This document shows, in pieces, positions 38,371-47,167 of a DNA stretch of 64,000 bases (position 1 is its first letter; the number at the start of each line of letters is the position of its first letter). Made by a program: the position numbers and the translations under genes. This stretch comes from Nitrobacter sp963807355 (GTDB lineage: Bacteria; Pseudomonadota; Alphaproteobacteria; Rhizobiales; Xanthobacteraceae): NCBI GenBank assembly GCA_963807355.1, contig CAWEBX010000012.1, positions 112,840 through 176,839 on the forward strand. Direction: 5' to 3'. The notes under the pieces were generated by a model. The model made no database searches and had not been told where the DNA came from. It saw nothing but the letters and a program-made list of their open reading frames with translations.

Positions 38371-40110
38371 CTATTGCGTCGCACGGGATGCCGCAAGAAT
38401 GAGGCGCTCGGACGGCGGCAAATCGAACCGCGGTTGCACGCCCAGGATCGGAGCGATGCGCGCGATGACCTTGCCCCCGGTCGGAACTGCGTTCCATCCC
38501 GAGGTGATGAAGCCATGGGTTTCTTTGAGCGGCTGCGGCTCGTCCAGCATCACAAGAAGCTGGTATTGCGGATTGTCTGCGGGCAGGATCGCGGTGAAGG
38601 CATTGAGCACGCGCTTCTTGGCGTAGCGACCGTTGATCACCTTCTCGGCGGTGCCGGTCTTGCCGCCGACATAGTAGCCCTTGACGTCGGCCTTCCTTGC
38701 GGTTCCGATCTCGGCGTTCAGTCGCAGCAAGAAGCGCATCTTGTCGCTGGTTTCCTGCTTGATGACGCGCTTGGCGACCGCCCTTGCTTCCTGTTCGGTG
38801 CGCTTGAGGAATGTGGGCGGAATCAACCAGCCGCCATTGACCAGCGCATCGATCCCCATCACCGCCTGCAACGGAGCCACCGCCATGCCGTGCCCGAAAG
38901 CGATGGTGACGGTGTTCAACTCGCCCCACTTGCGCGGCAGAATCGGCGACGCGCTTTCCGGCAACTCGGTACGCAGGCGATCCATCTGGCCCATCTTGCG
39001 CAGGAACGCCTTGTGCGCCTCGACGCCTTGCGCCAGCGCGATCCGCGCCGCGCCGATGTTGGATGAGTAGGTGAACACTTCCTTCATGTTGATGAAGCGG
39101 CCGAGCCGATGGTCATCATGAATCGCGAAGCGGCCGAAATGCAATGGCGCACGCGCGTCCCACATCGAATTCAGATCGTACTTGCCGGAATCGAGCGCCA
39201 TCGCCAGCGTGAACGCCTTGAAGGTCGATCCCATTTCGTACACGCCCGTTGTCAGACGGTTGATACGATCGGGATCATGCGCCTCTTTCGGATTGTTGGG
39301 ATCGAAGTCCGGCAAGGAGACCATCGCGACGATCTCACCGGTTCGCACGTTGGAGACGATACCCGAGGCGGCCTTGGCTTGATAGTGCTCCTTGGCATTC
39401 ATAAGCTCGTCGCGCAACGCGTGCTCGACACGCAGGTCGATCGACAATTCCACCGGCTGCTGCAGGCGGTCGGTGGCGAAGCCGGCGCGGTGCAGGTCCG
39501 CGAGCCCGTTGCTGTCGAGCCACTTCTCCATCCCGGCAATGCCCTGGTTATCGATGTTGACGAGCCCGATCAGGTGCGCAACCTCCCGCCCGCTTGGATA
39601 GACGCGTTTATTCTCGCGCAGGAAGCCGATCCCAGGAATTCCGAGACCATGAATGTCCTTTTGCTGGGCAGGGGTGATTTCGCGTTTCAACCAGACAAAA
39701 CCCTTACGGGTGCCAAGACGCTGTCGAACCTCGGCGGTCTCGAGATCTGGCAGCGTCGCCGTCAGTAACTCGACCGCCTCGTCCCTGTCGATGATGCGTC
39801 GCGGTTCGCCAAACAAGCTCGGCGCCTTGATATCGGTGGCAAGAGCCTGGCCGTTACGATCGATGATATCGGGTCGCGCTGTGGCGATCGCGTCCTGCGA
39901 GGCGGCACGATGCCCTCCCCGGTCGTCCGGAAATGTTGCAAACATGACGAGACGCGTTGCGATTACCGCATAGATCAGCCCGAATAAGATGATGACGAAG
40001 CCGACGCGCACTCGCGCCTTGGCGGCGCGATCGACGTTCTGCCCATAGAGCAGGTTACGGATCACGCGCTGACTCCAAGACGCCGCCGGAAGCCTGTTTT
40101 GACCACTCAC
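38371..40110 (-). CDS. ftsI: Septal peptidoglycan transpeptidase (PBP3)
   Basis: 579 residues: one N-terminal membrane helix (about 35-58), a non-catalytic domain (DIIDRNGQALATD, RVYPSGREVAHLIG) and the penicillin-binding domain with GSTFK (nucleophile S295), SSN (349-351) and KTGTAEK. The start is a GTG at 40110 that overlaps the ftsL stop (GTGA). The frame is intact. It is the FtsW partner in septal wall synthesis. Confidence 0.97.
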   Translation of the reverse strand: MSGQNRLPAASWSQRVIRNLLYGQNVDRAAKARVRVGFVIILFGLIYAVIATRLVMFATFPDDRGGHRAASQDAIATARPDIIDRNGQALATDIKAPSLFGEPRRIIDRDEAVELLTATLPDLETAEVRQRLGTRKGFVWLKREITPAQQKDIHGLGIPGIGFLRENKRVYPSGREVAHLIGLVNIDNQGIAGMEKWLDSNGLADLHRAGFATDRLQQPVELSIDLRVEHALRDELMNAKEHYQAKAASGIVSNVRTGEIVAMVSLPDFDPNNPKEAHDPDRINRLTTGVYEMGSTFKAFTLAMALDSGKYDLNSMWDARAPLHFGRFAIHDDHRLGRFINMKEVFTYSSNIGAARIALAQGVEAHKAFLRKMGQMDRLRTELPESASPILPRKWGELNTVTIAFGHGMAVAPLQAVMGIDALVNGGWLIPPTFLKRTEQEARAVAKRVIKQETSDKMRFLLRLNAEIGTARKADVKGYYVGGKTGTAEKVINGRYAKKRVLNAFTAILPADNPQYQLLVMLDEPQPLKETHGFITSGWNAVPTGGKVIARIAPILGVQPRFDLPPSERLILAASRATQ

Positions 40111-40487
40111 TGCGGGGCCTCCTGCAACGGCAGAGAACCGGTGACGACGTCGGGATCGATGATCTCGATCATGGCACCGATCGGATCGGACGTGCCGGGC
40201 GGCACCAGGCTCGGCGGTCGCTCCGGCAGGTTCTTCAAAGAATCGAACTGTCTGGTTTCAATCGGCTTCAATTTCAGATGTCGTTCGGCCAAAATTTGCA
40301 GACGCCGTGGCGCATCGAGCTTTGCCCATTCCGCGCGCAGGACCGCGATGGCCTCGCGCTGCTCGCGCACCTGAGCCTGAAGCCGCGACACACGCTCAGT
40401 ACGGGCGGTCGAATCCATCTTGATGCGATAGACATACGATGCCGCATAGATAAGCGCGCAGACGACGAGGAAATGGATGATCCGCAC
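40107..40487 (-). CDS. ftsL: Cell-division protein FtsL
   Basis: 126 residues: a short N-terminus, one membrane helix (IIHFLVVCALIYAASYVY) and a leucine-zipper-like coiled coil (VSRLQAQVREQREAIAVLRAEWAKLD, about 33-60), then a Pro-rich tail. This layout plus the position between rsmH and ftsI identifies FtsL, whose sequence is poorly conserved. The start is GTG 40487, 3 nt after the rsmH stop. Confidence 0.9.
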   Translation of the reverse strand: MRIIHFLVVCALIYAASYVYRIKMDSTARTERVSRLQAQVREQREAIAVLRAEWAKLDAPRRLQILAERHLKLKPIETRQFDSLKNLPERPPSLVPPGTSDPIGAMIEIIDPDVVTGSLPLQEAPQ

Positions 40488-40490
40488 CTA

Positions 40491-41489
40491 TCAGCCTCCC
40501 CGCATCACGTTTGCAAGCGATGGCCAGGCCGGACGCTCGGCGCCGTCATCGATTGCCGCCGCATCGGTGCGTTCGGCACCGCGCAGCCTGGCCGAGCGAG
40601 CGCGCGGATTGGCGTGCATTTCTTCTTCACCCGGCGTCAGCGGACGTTTGGTTAGAATGGCAAAGCTGAGTGACGCCCGTTCGATTTCCGGCCGATGGCG
40701 CGAACCGCCGCCCGTCTTGCCGCGCCTGACCAGGAAATTCTTGACGATACGGTCCTCAAGGGAATGAAAGGACACCACAGCAAGCCGGCCACCCGGCTTT
40801 AGTACGCGTTCCGCCGCGGCTAGCGCCGCGATCAGTTCGTCGAGTTCCTCGTTGACGAAAATCCGCAGAGCCTGGAACGTCCGCGTCGCGGGATGAATCT
40901 CATGCGGCTTTGCGCGAACCACCTTCGACACGATATCGGCCAGCGCCCGTGTGGTCGCGATTGGCGCGAGCCGTCGTGCCGTGGCGATGGCGCGGGCGAC
41001 GGCGCGCGAGCGACGCTCCTCGCCGAAGATATAGATGATATTGGCGAGATCGGTCTCGGACGCGCGCGCCACCACGTCGGCGGCAGTTGGCCCTTGCCCA
41101 CTCATGCGCATGTCGAGCGGACCGTCGAGACGAAAGGAGAAGCCCCGATTGGCCTCGTCGAGCTGCATCGAGGATACGCCGACGTCCATGACGATGCCGT
41201 CGACAGCGGCTGTGCCCTGCGCCGCGCAGACCGCGGCGAGATTGGAGAAGCGGTCCTCGACCAGAGTCAGCCTGCCGCCGGACTCCTCCACCAGACCGAA
41301 GCCGCCAGCAATGGCGGTACGATCGCGATCGATTCCGATCACGCGGGTATCCGCAGCTGCTAGAATGGCGCGTGAATAGCCTCCGGCGCCGAACGTTGCA
41401 TCGACATAAACGCCGCCGGCGCGCGGCGCCAGCATGGCAACAGCCTCGCGGCCGAGCACAGGCACATGACGGATCGGCGGCGCCGTCAT
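40491..41489 (-). CDS. rsmH: 16S rRNA (cytosine1402-N4)-methyltransferase
   Basis: About 332 residues from ATG 41489: RHVPVLGREAVAML, SAM-binding DATFGAGGYSRAIL, GIVMDVGVSSMQLDEANRGFSF, and the C-terminal SFHSLEDRIVKNF and RPLTPGEEE signatures of MraW/RsmH. The reading frame continues upstream to 41747 without conserved content. It is the first gene of the cluster here. No mraZ lies upstream; the next gene is a divergent amidase. Confidence 0.96.
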   Translation of the reverse strand: MTAPPIRHVPVLGREAVAMLAPRAGGVYVDATFGAGGYSRAILAAADTRVIGIDRDRTAIAGGFGLVEESGGRLTLVEDRFSNLAAVCAAQGTAAVDGIVMDVGVSSMQLDEANRGFSFRLDGPLDMRMSGQGPTAADVVARASETDLANIIYIFGEERRSRAVARAIATARRLAPIATTRALADIVSKVVRAKPHEIHPATRTFQALRIFVNEELDELIAALAAAERVLKPGGRLAVVSFHSLEDRIVKNFLVRRGKTGGGSRHRPEIERASLSFAILTKRPLTPGEEEMHANPRARSARLRGAERTDAAAIDDGAERPAWPSLANVMRGG

Positions 41490-42079
41490 GATCGGGCCTC
41501 CGTCCGCAAATGTCTCGTTCTCGCCGCGTGTGTGCCCATCCGACTCCGACCGTCCGGAATTCCGCCTTTTCCGGTCCTGGAGCCAGCTCACCACCGTAAA
41601 ACCGCTCGGACCGGCCCCCAATCGCTTCTCCACAAGGAGATGAGCTGACAAACCCGGGCTTCCGCATGGAATTTGAAGGGTTGCCATGGGGATTTCGAAC
41701 GCAAATGGGACCTCGGCCGTCCCGATGCCGGTTCGGCTCTTCACCACTTAGTAACGGCGTTTAGCGTTAAGAAAGCGTTGATAGCCTACACGGCAATCGA
41801 GCTATCCCTTCTCTGTGGTGGCCCTGGGTGGTGCAGCACCCACACAGTTAACGGAAAAGCCAAAGCCGTTAACAGGAAAAAGCGAAAAGGAGTCACGCAT
41901 TCGATTGCATGCCGCATGGCGCCTCCGGATAATGATCCTAATGATTCGTCGACAAATCGGGCACGCGCTCCCGTTTTCCGCGATTTCTAATGCCTGTTTT
42001 GGATCGTTGCATGTTCGCGTCCGTCAGTCTTGACTTAAAACGCCGACGCCCTCTCCCGATCCCCAAGGCCATCGTTGGA
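41490..42079. promoter_or_regulatory. Divergent control region between rsmH and the amidase
   Basis: About 590 nt without a convincing gene, probably holding the main dcw promoter. It contains an inverted repeat GTTAACGG (41847-41854) / CCGTTAAC (41866-41873) with 11 nt between. mraZ, often the first dcw gene and its regulator, is absent here. Confidence 0.4.
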
Positions 42080-42868
42080 ATGCCGACCTTCGTCCCTGAC
42101 TCATCCCTCGTCTCCGACACGGTGCCATCCTTAAACTTTGGCGACCGCGCCAAAGGGCGGCCGCCGGATATGATCGTGCTGCACTATACCGGGATGCCCG
42201 ACGTTGAAGGCGCGCTGGCGCGGCTATGCACGTCTGGAACCGAGGTGTCCGCACACTACGTCGTGCTGGAGGACGGTCGCGTTGTGCAATGCGTTCAGGA
42301 AGCGAAGCGGGCCTGGCACGCCGGTGTCTCCTCATGGGCGGGCGAAGAGGACATCAACTCCTGCTCGATCGGTATCGAGATCGTCAACCGCGGCCACGAC
42401 TGGGGCTATCCGGCTTTCCCGCTACGACAAATCGCCGCTGTCATTGCGCTATGTCGCGGCATCATTCATCGAAGGGATATCCTGGCTCATCGCATTGTCG
42501 GCCATTCGGACGTCGCACCTGCGCGCAAGAAGGATCCTGGCGAAAAATTTCCATGGCATTCGCTGGCGGATTCGGGCGTCGGACATTGGGTCCGGCCGGC
42601 GCCAATCGTGGCCGGCGACGTACTGAAGACCGGCAGCGAGGGTGAGAGCGTCCGCGCGCTACAGCAATCGCTGGCGCGGTACGGTTACGGCATCAAGGCG
42701 AGCGGCAAATTCGATAACCCGACCATGGAAGTGGTCACAGCTTTTCAGCGCCACTTCCGGCCTGAAAAGGTCGACGGCCTCGCCGATCAATCGACGTTGA
42801 CCACGCTGCGAGCGTTGCTTGAAAGCCTGCCCGTCCCAACCGTCGCGGCATCCCGGGACATCAGCTAA
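42080..42868 (+). CDS. N-acetylmuramoyl-L-alanine amidase with peptidoglycan-binding domain (AmiD-like)
   Basis: About 262 residues. The amidase_2 (T7-lysozyme-like) domain spans about 25-170, with zinc ligands expected at H35 (LHYTG) and in VGHSDVAPARKKDPGEKF. A C-terminal PG_binding_1 domain follows (about 185-250, SVRALQQSLARYGY and FDNPTMEVVTAFQRHF). It cleaves the bond between MurNAc and L-Ala, typically in recycling or outer-membrane-anchored murein trimming. No clear signal peptide or lipobox is visible. Start choice is uncertain: ATG 41990 and 42011 are also in frame. It is divergent from the dcw cluster, which fits a murein role. Confidence 0.88.
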   Translation: MPTFVPDSSLVSDTVPSLNFGDRAKGRPPDMIVLHYTGMPDVEGALARLCTSGTEVSAHYVVLEDGRVVQCVQEAKRAWHAGVSSWAGEEDINSCSIGIEIVNRGHDWGYPAFPLRQIAAVIALCRGIIHRRDILAHRIVGHSDVAPARKKDPGEKFPWHSLADSGVGHWVRPAPIVAGDVLKTGSEGESVRALQQSLARYGYGIKASGKFDNPTMEVVTAFQRHFRPEKVDGLADQSTLTTLRALLESLPVPTVAASRDIS

Positions 42869-43224
42869 AAGCCGGAGCCACCGGTGGCGCGCAGATTTCA
42901 AACCGCGCGCTTGAGAGCGTATTCGAACCCGCCCGACAAGGCTGTTGAGCGTTGTCATCGATTCCAGCGTTGCGGGTTCCACCTATCAACGTTTCGTGGG
43001 GCGTACATCATAGCGATGGAAAAGCCAGCGAAAGCGTCGTACCATTTCTTTCAATGGCACACGCCGGGTGACAACCGGCCGCGACGGGGATGATGGACGT
43101 AGCCTATTTTGCCGGTTTCAGGCTGCGGCACCAACGCATCGGCACGCGTTTTGTCTAACCCGTTCCCGGCGTGTGCAGCCCTCCCGTACTTTTGACCCTC
43201 CCGCTGGATCGCAGGGGCATTGCG
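42869..43224. other. Gap without a recognised gene
   Basis: 356 nt between convergent genes. It has short GC-rich palindromes (CCACCGGTGG near 42878; GCGCG/CGCGC arms around 42889-42912) that could end transcription, and nothing that looks coding. Confidence 0.4.
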
Positions 43225-43926
43225 TCAAGCGGGCAGATCCGCGACGAATTCGGGCACCTCAAGACCAGAGTCTGCAAAGAAGGACATGACCGCCGTCTTC
43301 GACCAATACTGCTCGATGAGCAATCTGGCGAAACGTTCCTTTTCTCGCGAGAACCTTGCCGTGAGTGTATCAACGCTGTCCGGCTTCTTGCCAAACAGCT
43401 CGTCATTCCACGGCTCCTCGTTGAAAAAATCTCGCTCGAGGACCATTCGTTCCGATACGTCCTGGCCCTCCGCCTCACCGCGCCGGGCGAGCACGGCTTC
43501 CGATACTTCTGTGATCAGGGAAAACAGTCGCGCCTGTTCCACGAGCATATCCTGAGTCGGAAAAACATTGTCCACCAGCAGGCCGGGAACGAAATCTCGC
43601 GCCAGGGAAGTCGCAAGTTGCATCCAGGCGTCCTCCGGCGCGCGCGCTGTAATTTTGTAGAAGTCGAAAAGTTCCGTCCACCGGCCGCGCAATTCCTCGA
43701 CCTGACAGGCATACCAACGCGACCAGACGGAGAGCTGGCCGAGCCGCCCATGAGCTTTTTGGGCAGCGTCAATCCGCGCCAGCAATGCCAGGTCAACCCG
43801 CATAGGATCCCTCAACCGTTCCGGAAAATCAGCCGCACTGTATTCCTCAACGTCGTGCGTGAATTCGGTCGAGTCAGGATCGGGGAAAGACGTTCTGTAT
43901 ATTCCGCTTCCAGCTTTCTGTCCCAT
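43225..43926 (-). CDS. Hypothetical protein, 233 residues
   Basis: The start at ATG 43926 is fixed by a perfect AGGAGG 7 nt upstream. The protein is acidic with many aromatic residues and no signal peptide or membrane helix. The middle (VWSRWYACQVEELRGRWTELFDFY, about 96-120) looks helical. It is slightly lower in G+C than the dcw genes. I do not recognise the family. The frame is clean and ends just before the amidase-side gap. It may be expressed alone. Confidence 0.65.
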   Translation of the reverse strand: MGQKAGSGIYRTSFPDPDSTEFTHDVEEYSAADFPERLRDPMRVDLALLARIDAAQKAHGRLGQLSVWSRWYACQVEELRGRWTELFDFYKITARAPEDAWMQLATSLARDFVPGLLVDNVFPTQDMLVEQARLFSLITEVSEAVLARRGEAEGQDVSERMVLERDFFNEEPWNDELFGKKPDSVDTLTARFSREKERFARLLIEQYWSKTAVMSFFADSGLEVPEFVADLPA

Positions 43927-44264
43927 GCGAACGCCTCCTAAATATGCAGCCTGATTAACCACAGACGACATCCCGGCGCTTTCAACGCGCAGAACGTGAA
44001 ACCGCGAATTCAACCAGACAGCTACAGATTGCCGTTCGAGTCGGTCCCGGACAAGTCAACAGCAGCGCGGTATCGGGAATTTGCGCCGGCGCATTGCCAT
44101 CAAGGCATTGGCGGCACAGCCCTATTCTACTCTGCTCCTTGGATTCCTTGGATAAACCGGCCATGCCGCGGTCCATGTGCGACCATTCGTCCTTCGCAGC
44201 GGCGGAACGAAGTTCGAGTTTTTTAGTTTTCCCCTTTCGCGGTAATCGCGCGAAGGAGGGAACT
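43927..44264. other. Divergent spacer between the 233-residue gene and the CsbD-like gene
   Basis: 338 nt, no recognised gene. Upstream regions of both neighbours fall here. Confidence 0.35.
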
Positions 44265-44507
44265 ATGGACTGGGACCGGATTGAACAAAACTGGGATCAG
44301 GTCAAGTACAAGGTCAGAGATCAGTGGGGTAAATTCACTTTCGACGACCTCTGGGAGATCTCCGGCCATCGCGAGCAACTCGAAAAGAAACTGAAGGAGC
44401 GCTACGGGTACCAGGACGACTTCGCGAAAAAGCAAGTCGATAACTGGTATGCGACGGCGCAGTCCTGGCCTGACACGAGAGAACCGCCGCGCTGGCAGGG
44501 ATATTAG
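44265..44507 (+). CDS. CsbD-like stress protein
   Basis: 80 residues, starting at ATG 44265 with AAGGAGGG 6 nt upstream. It opens MDWDRIEQNWDQVKYKVRDQWGKF with the DDLWEISGHREQLEKKLKERYG repeat, which is the CsbD pattern (general-stress protein of unknown biochemistry). It is cytosolic, highly charged and probably induced by stress. The C-terminal extension after DNWYAT is short. Confidence 0.85.
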   Translation: MDWDRIEQNWDQVKYKVRDQWGKFTFDDLWEISGHREQLEKKLKERYGYQDDFAKKQVDNWYATAQSWPDTREPPRWQGY

Positions 44508-44514
44508 AATCCTC

Positions 44515-44572
44515 TTCCCGGCGAAGTGGACGAGACTTTTCCCGGCTAAGTGGAAATCCGGTTTAGCCGGGA
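44515..44572. repeat. Tandem and inverted repeat after the CsbD-like gene
   Basis: Two near-identical 16-mers TTCCCGGC(g/t)AAGTGGA at 44515-44530 and 44539-44554, with the second also forming an inverted pair TCCCGGCTAA (44540-44549) / TTAGCCGGGA (44563-44572). It may be a terminator or an insertion-element end remnant. No transposase is adjacent. Confidence 0.5.
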
Positions 44573-44757
44573 GAATGCTTGAATAGTAGCTAGCGCGTGT
44601 TCCGAGCGGAAACCGGGCAATCCACTGTTCGGATGCGCGCTGGTCGTTGTTTCGCGTCTTCAATTCCTTCGGAGTGCATCGCGCATTTAGTCCGATTTCC
44701 AATCGCTTGACCTGAAGCGACTGCAAAGCGTCAACCGTCTCTGAAGATATTCTGCAT

Positions 44758-45000
44758 CTAGTCACGCATCACAGCTCCGGCGACGCGTCTGATGGCCTTT
44801 ACGTTCGGCCGCTGCATTTTTGGCGAGTTCGACCATGTATCGATTCTTGCTGCCGTTTTGGCACTCTCGATTTTCTTGATTATCTTTTCTCGCTCTATGC
44901 CGTCTGGGGCTTCGTCGGCTCTTTGTCGCGATTCCGCAAGGAAATCAAAGAGACGGTCCTGAAAAGGCTTGGTCTGTTTGTAACGGCGCCGATGAGTCAT
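44758..45000 (-). CDS. Small hypothetical protein, paralogue of the gene at 50177
   Basis: 80 residues from ATG 45000 with AAGGAGAG 7 nt upstream. A basic N-terminus (THRRRYKQTKPFQDRL) is followed by an acidic helical part and the ending IDTWSNSPKMQRPN. The block QDRL..., E.EKIIKKIESAKTA and W.NSP..Q matches the smaller protein at 50177-50362, so the two are family members. Function is unknown. The 3' end sits in an otherwise empty 250-nt stretch after the CsbD-like gene. Confidence 0.6.
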   Translation of the reverse strand: MTHRRRYKQTKPFQDRLFDFLAESRQRADEAPDGIEREKIIKKIESAKTAARIDTWSNSPKMQRPNVKAIRRVAGAVMRD

Positions 45001-45343
45001 GGCTTTCTCTCCTTTCGCTTTTCCAGGAGGCTGGGCTATGTCTGCGTGCCATGAACGCTGGGGGGGGCGCGTGCATTGACGCCTGTCAATGGCGGCGGGC
45101 CTTATGGTTCCAAACGCTCAAGGGACTGCGGGACAAGCCGCGCTTGTGACGACGAACAATGGCTCCGCTCACCGCTGTTTACTGGCCCCAGCCTTATGGT
45201 AGGCTGCCGCGCGGTAGAAATTGCGGGCCACTCCTCGAGTTGATCGTGCAAATCACGCACGCCGGATTTGAGGATCCCTGTTCGCAGGTCAGCCAGCGCT
45301 GAAAACTTGTTATTCTCTACGAGACAAGAGCACTCAAGAAACA
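45001..45343. other. Gap without a recognised gene
   Basis: 343 nt with a run of eight or more G near 45060. No convincing coding signal on either strand. Confidence 0.35.
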
Positions 45344-45733
45344 ATGAACCTCATGCTGACCGGCGTATTTGGCCTTATCGGATTTGTTCTGAGCTACGGA
45401 TTTTTTGTTCCAGAGCTCTCTGCATTTCGGCTCTTAGCACCTGTTGGAGTCATGGTGGGATATCAGGCTGGCCAACTTGTTGGCCGGCTCGTCAGGCCAC
45501 GACCCAAAAGGTTTCTCATTCTAAGCGTCGGCGTATTGTTTTGTTTTTACTTTGCGTTTGCCTACGTCCAGTTGGGAAGGGCCGACCAGTCGGATATCGT
45601 GAACTTGGGCGTGCTATTCAGCTTGTCTTTCTTCTGGCTGGGATTTTTCTTGCCTTTCACACGCGCCCCGAACGAAGTGAAGGTCCTGTTGTCTAAGGCG
45701 GTTGAAGCATTCGGAAGGCGCTCTCGAGATTAG
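45344..45733 (+). CDS. Small integral membrane protein, unrecognised
   Basis: 129 residues with four hydrophobic segments (about 4-24, 30-48, 56-76, 84-104) and a basic tail. There are almost no polar residues in the helices, so it is surely a membrane protein if expressed. The ATG at 45344 has no strong ribosome site. Codon use and A+T content are unlike the neighbouring core genes, suggesting acquired DNA. Function unknown. Confidence 0.5.
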   Translation: MNLMLTGVFGLIGFVLSYGFFVPELSAFRLLAPVGVMVGYQAGQLVGRLVRPRPKRFLILSVGVLFCFYFAFAYVQLGRADQSDIVNLGVLFSLSFFWLGFFLPFTRAPNEVKVLLSKAVEAFGRRSRD

Positions 45734-45878
45734 AAGATCAGACAACGCCGACCGGACGGATCTTTAATTCAAAGACTTACTCGCAAGACACGTTCGTGCG
45801 ATTGAATCACGACTCGTGCTTTAGCACGCGAGCGCCAGCCCATTAGGGACTGGCCACTCGCGCGACGTTCTTAATTAC

Positions 45879-46057
45879 TTAAGGCAGGATCTGATTTGTG
45901 CGGATTTTGATGTTTTCGTCCCCGCCATTTTCAACCTTCTTGTCGAGTTCTTTCCGTTTCTCGTCGGTCAGCTCTTGCATCGTCTTGCCGGTCTTTTTCT
46001 TCGCGTCCTGCTCAAGCGTTCCACCCGAAATATTGTTGACGCCGGTACATCTGACAT
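45879..46057 (-). pseudogene. Small gene with an early single-base frame change
   Basis: ATG 46057 has AAAGGAG 6 nt upstream and begins MSDV, but the frame then fails within 30 codons. One added base at codon 5 opens a clean frame: GVNNISGGTLEQDAKKKTG, KTMQELTDEKRKELDKK and a short tail to TAA 45879. The strong ribosome site and good protein in the shifted frame suggest a real gene hit by one deletion, or a sequence error. The Lys/Asp/Glu-rich helix gives no function. Confidence 0.5.
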
Positions 46058-46485
46058 ATCGTTCTCCTTTGCTGTTCGCGTTGGGAAATAACCCATACCT
46101 TTGGCATGCGTTCCGACGGAGCCGCCATTCCTTCGTGAAGGTTTTTCATCTCTCGCGTGATTCATCTTCCAGCCAGAAGAATATGGCTTCCGCTACGCGG
46201 ACCTTTTCGGTTCCGATGTGCGTCAGCGCACGAGCAACTTAGGTTTCAACGGCGATACAAAGATCAATACGTCTCATCGAGCATGACGTCTCTAACTTCG
46301 CGAGTTTTGGATGGTGGCTACGAGAAGATTATCTTTGGAGCTGGAATTGCGTTGCCGTATTCGCGGATGCGGGCCGCGTCCGGGTGTAGACGAAGGAGCG
46401 ACTGACCAGTTCGGATGGAACATGCTCTTCGCTCGCGGGTTGTGAGATAGCGCCGGACAAACGGCCGAGAAAGAGGGACTCAAGA

Positions 46486-46716
46486 ATGCGACGGATGCTT
46501 TTGATTTTCTCGCTCATGCTTACAAGCACATATGGTTTTGCTCAGGGCGCGCAACATATGGGCACGCCGCAGGAGCAAAAGGCATGCTCCCGAGACGCGT
46601 CCCGCTTTTGCCGAAAGCAGCTAGGTGATGACATGGCCGTTCAACAGTGTCTTCAGCAGCATCGGGCGAAACTTAGCCAGAAATGCCAGAAAGTCTTTCA
46701 AAGCCACGGCATGTAA
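46486..46716 (+). CDS. Secreted small cysteine-containing protein
   Basis: 76 residues. A signal peptide (MRRMLLIFSLMLTSTYGFAQG, cleavage near 20-22) precedes a mature part with four Cys in the spacing ACSRDASRFC ... QQC ... KC, resembling the cysteine-rich repeat family of exported proteins. GAGGGA lies 9 nt upstream of ATG 46486. Likely periplasmic with disulfides. Function unknown. Confidence 0.7.
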   Translation: MRRMLLIFSLMLTSTYGFAQGAQHMGTPQEQKACSRDASRFCRKQLGDDMAVQQCLQQHRAKLSQKCQKVFQSHGM

Positions 46717-47167
46717 ACTTCGCATGCGTGTCGCCGACTGTTGGTCAGGCTAACCAATCGAAATCCGAGAGACTGGACTAGATGGGCGCGAGGAGATCGC
46801 CGTTCCGGTTGAGTCAATACAGGTGGACGGAAAGTGTTTCACCAAGAAAAGCCCGTCGAGCAGGCGGGCTAAAGGGACGGTGTCCGGAGAATGCTGATGG
46901 CGGGTGAGTGTTCCGGGTACCGCATATCCCGCTCCGGCGGGGTTTTCTATAGCTTCTGACCAGACGCTAACCTCCCTCGATCAAGGGAGGACCGCTTATG
47001 ATCGAAAACTAATCCTGAACATGAGATCAAGCCGCGCACATGGCTGCGACGACCGTACCTTTTCAGGTGCGTTTCCTTTTGCGAGCAGACCCATCTGAGC
47101 GCCATCCCGACCGGGCGCGGTATGCCACAGACATTGACGATACCCGTATAACCGAGGTCGTGAGCGA
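46717..47167. other. Gap with a hairpin, no gene recognised
   Basis: 451 nt upstream of the ABC transporter. The only clear structure is the hairpin at 46928-46947. Likely carries the transporter promoter. Confidence 0.35.
46928..46947 (+). terminator. CCCGC-TCCG-GCGGG hairpin with T tract
   Basis: A 5-bp stem with a tetraloop followed by GTTTTCT. It is the inverted orientation of the hairpins at 52616, 53097 and 54685. Confidence 0.6.
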
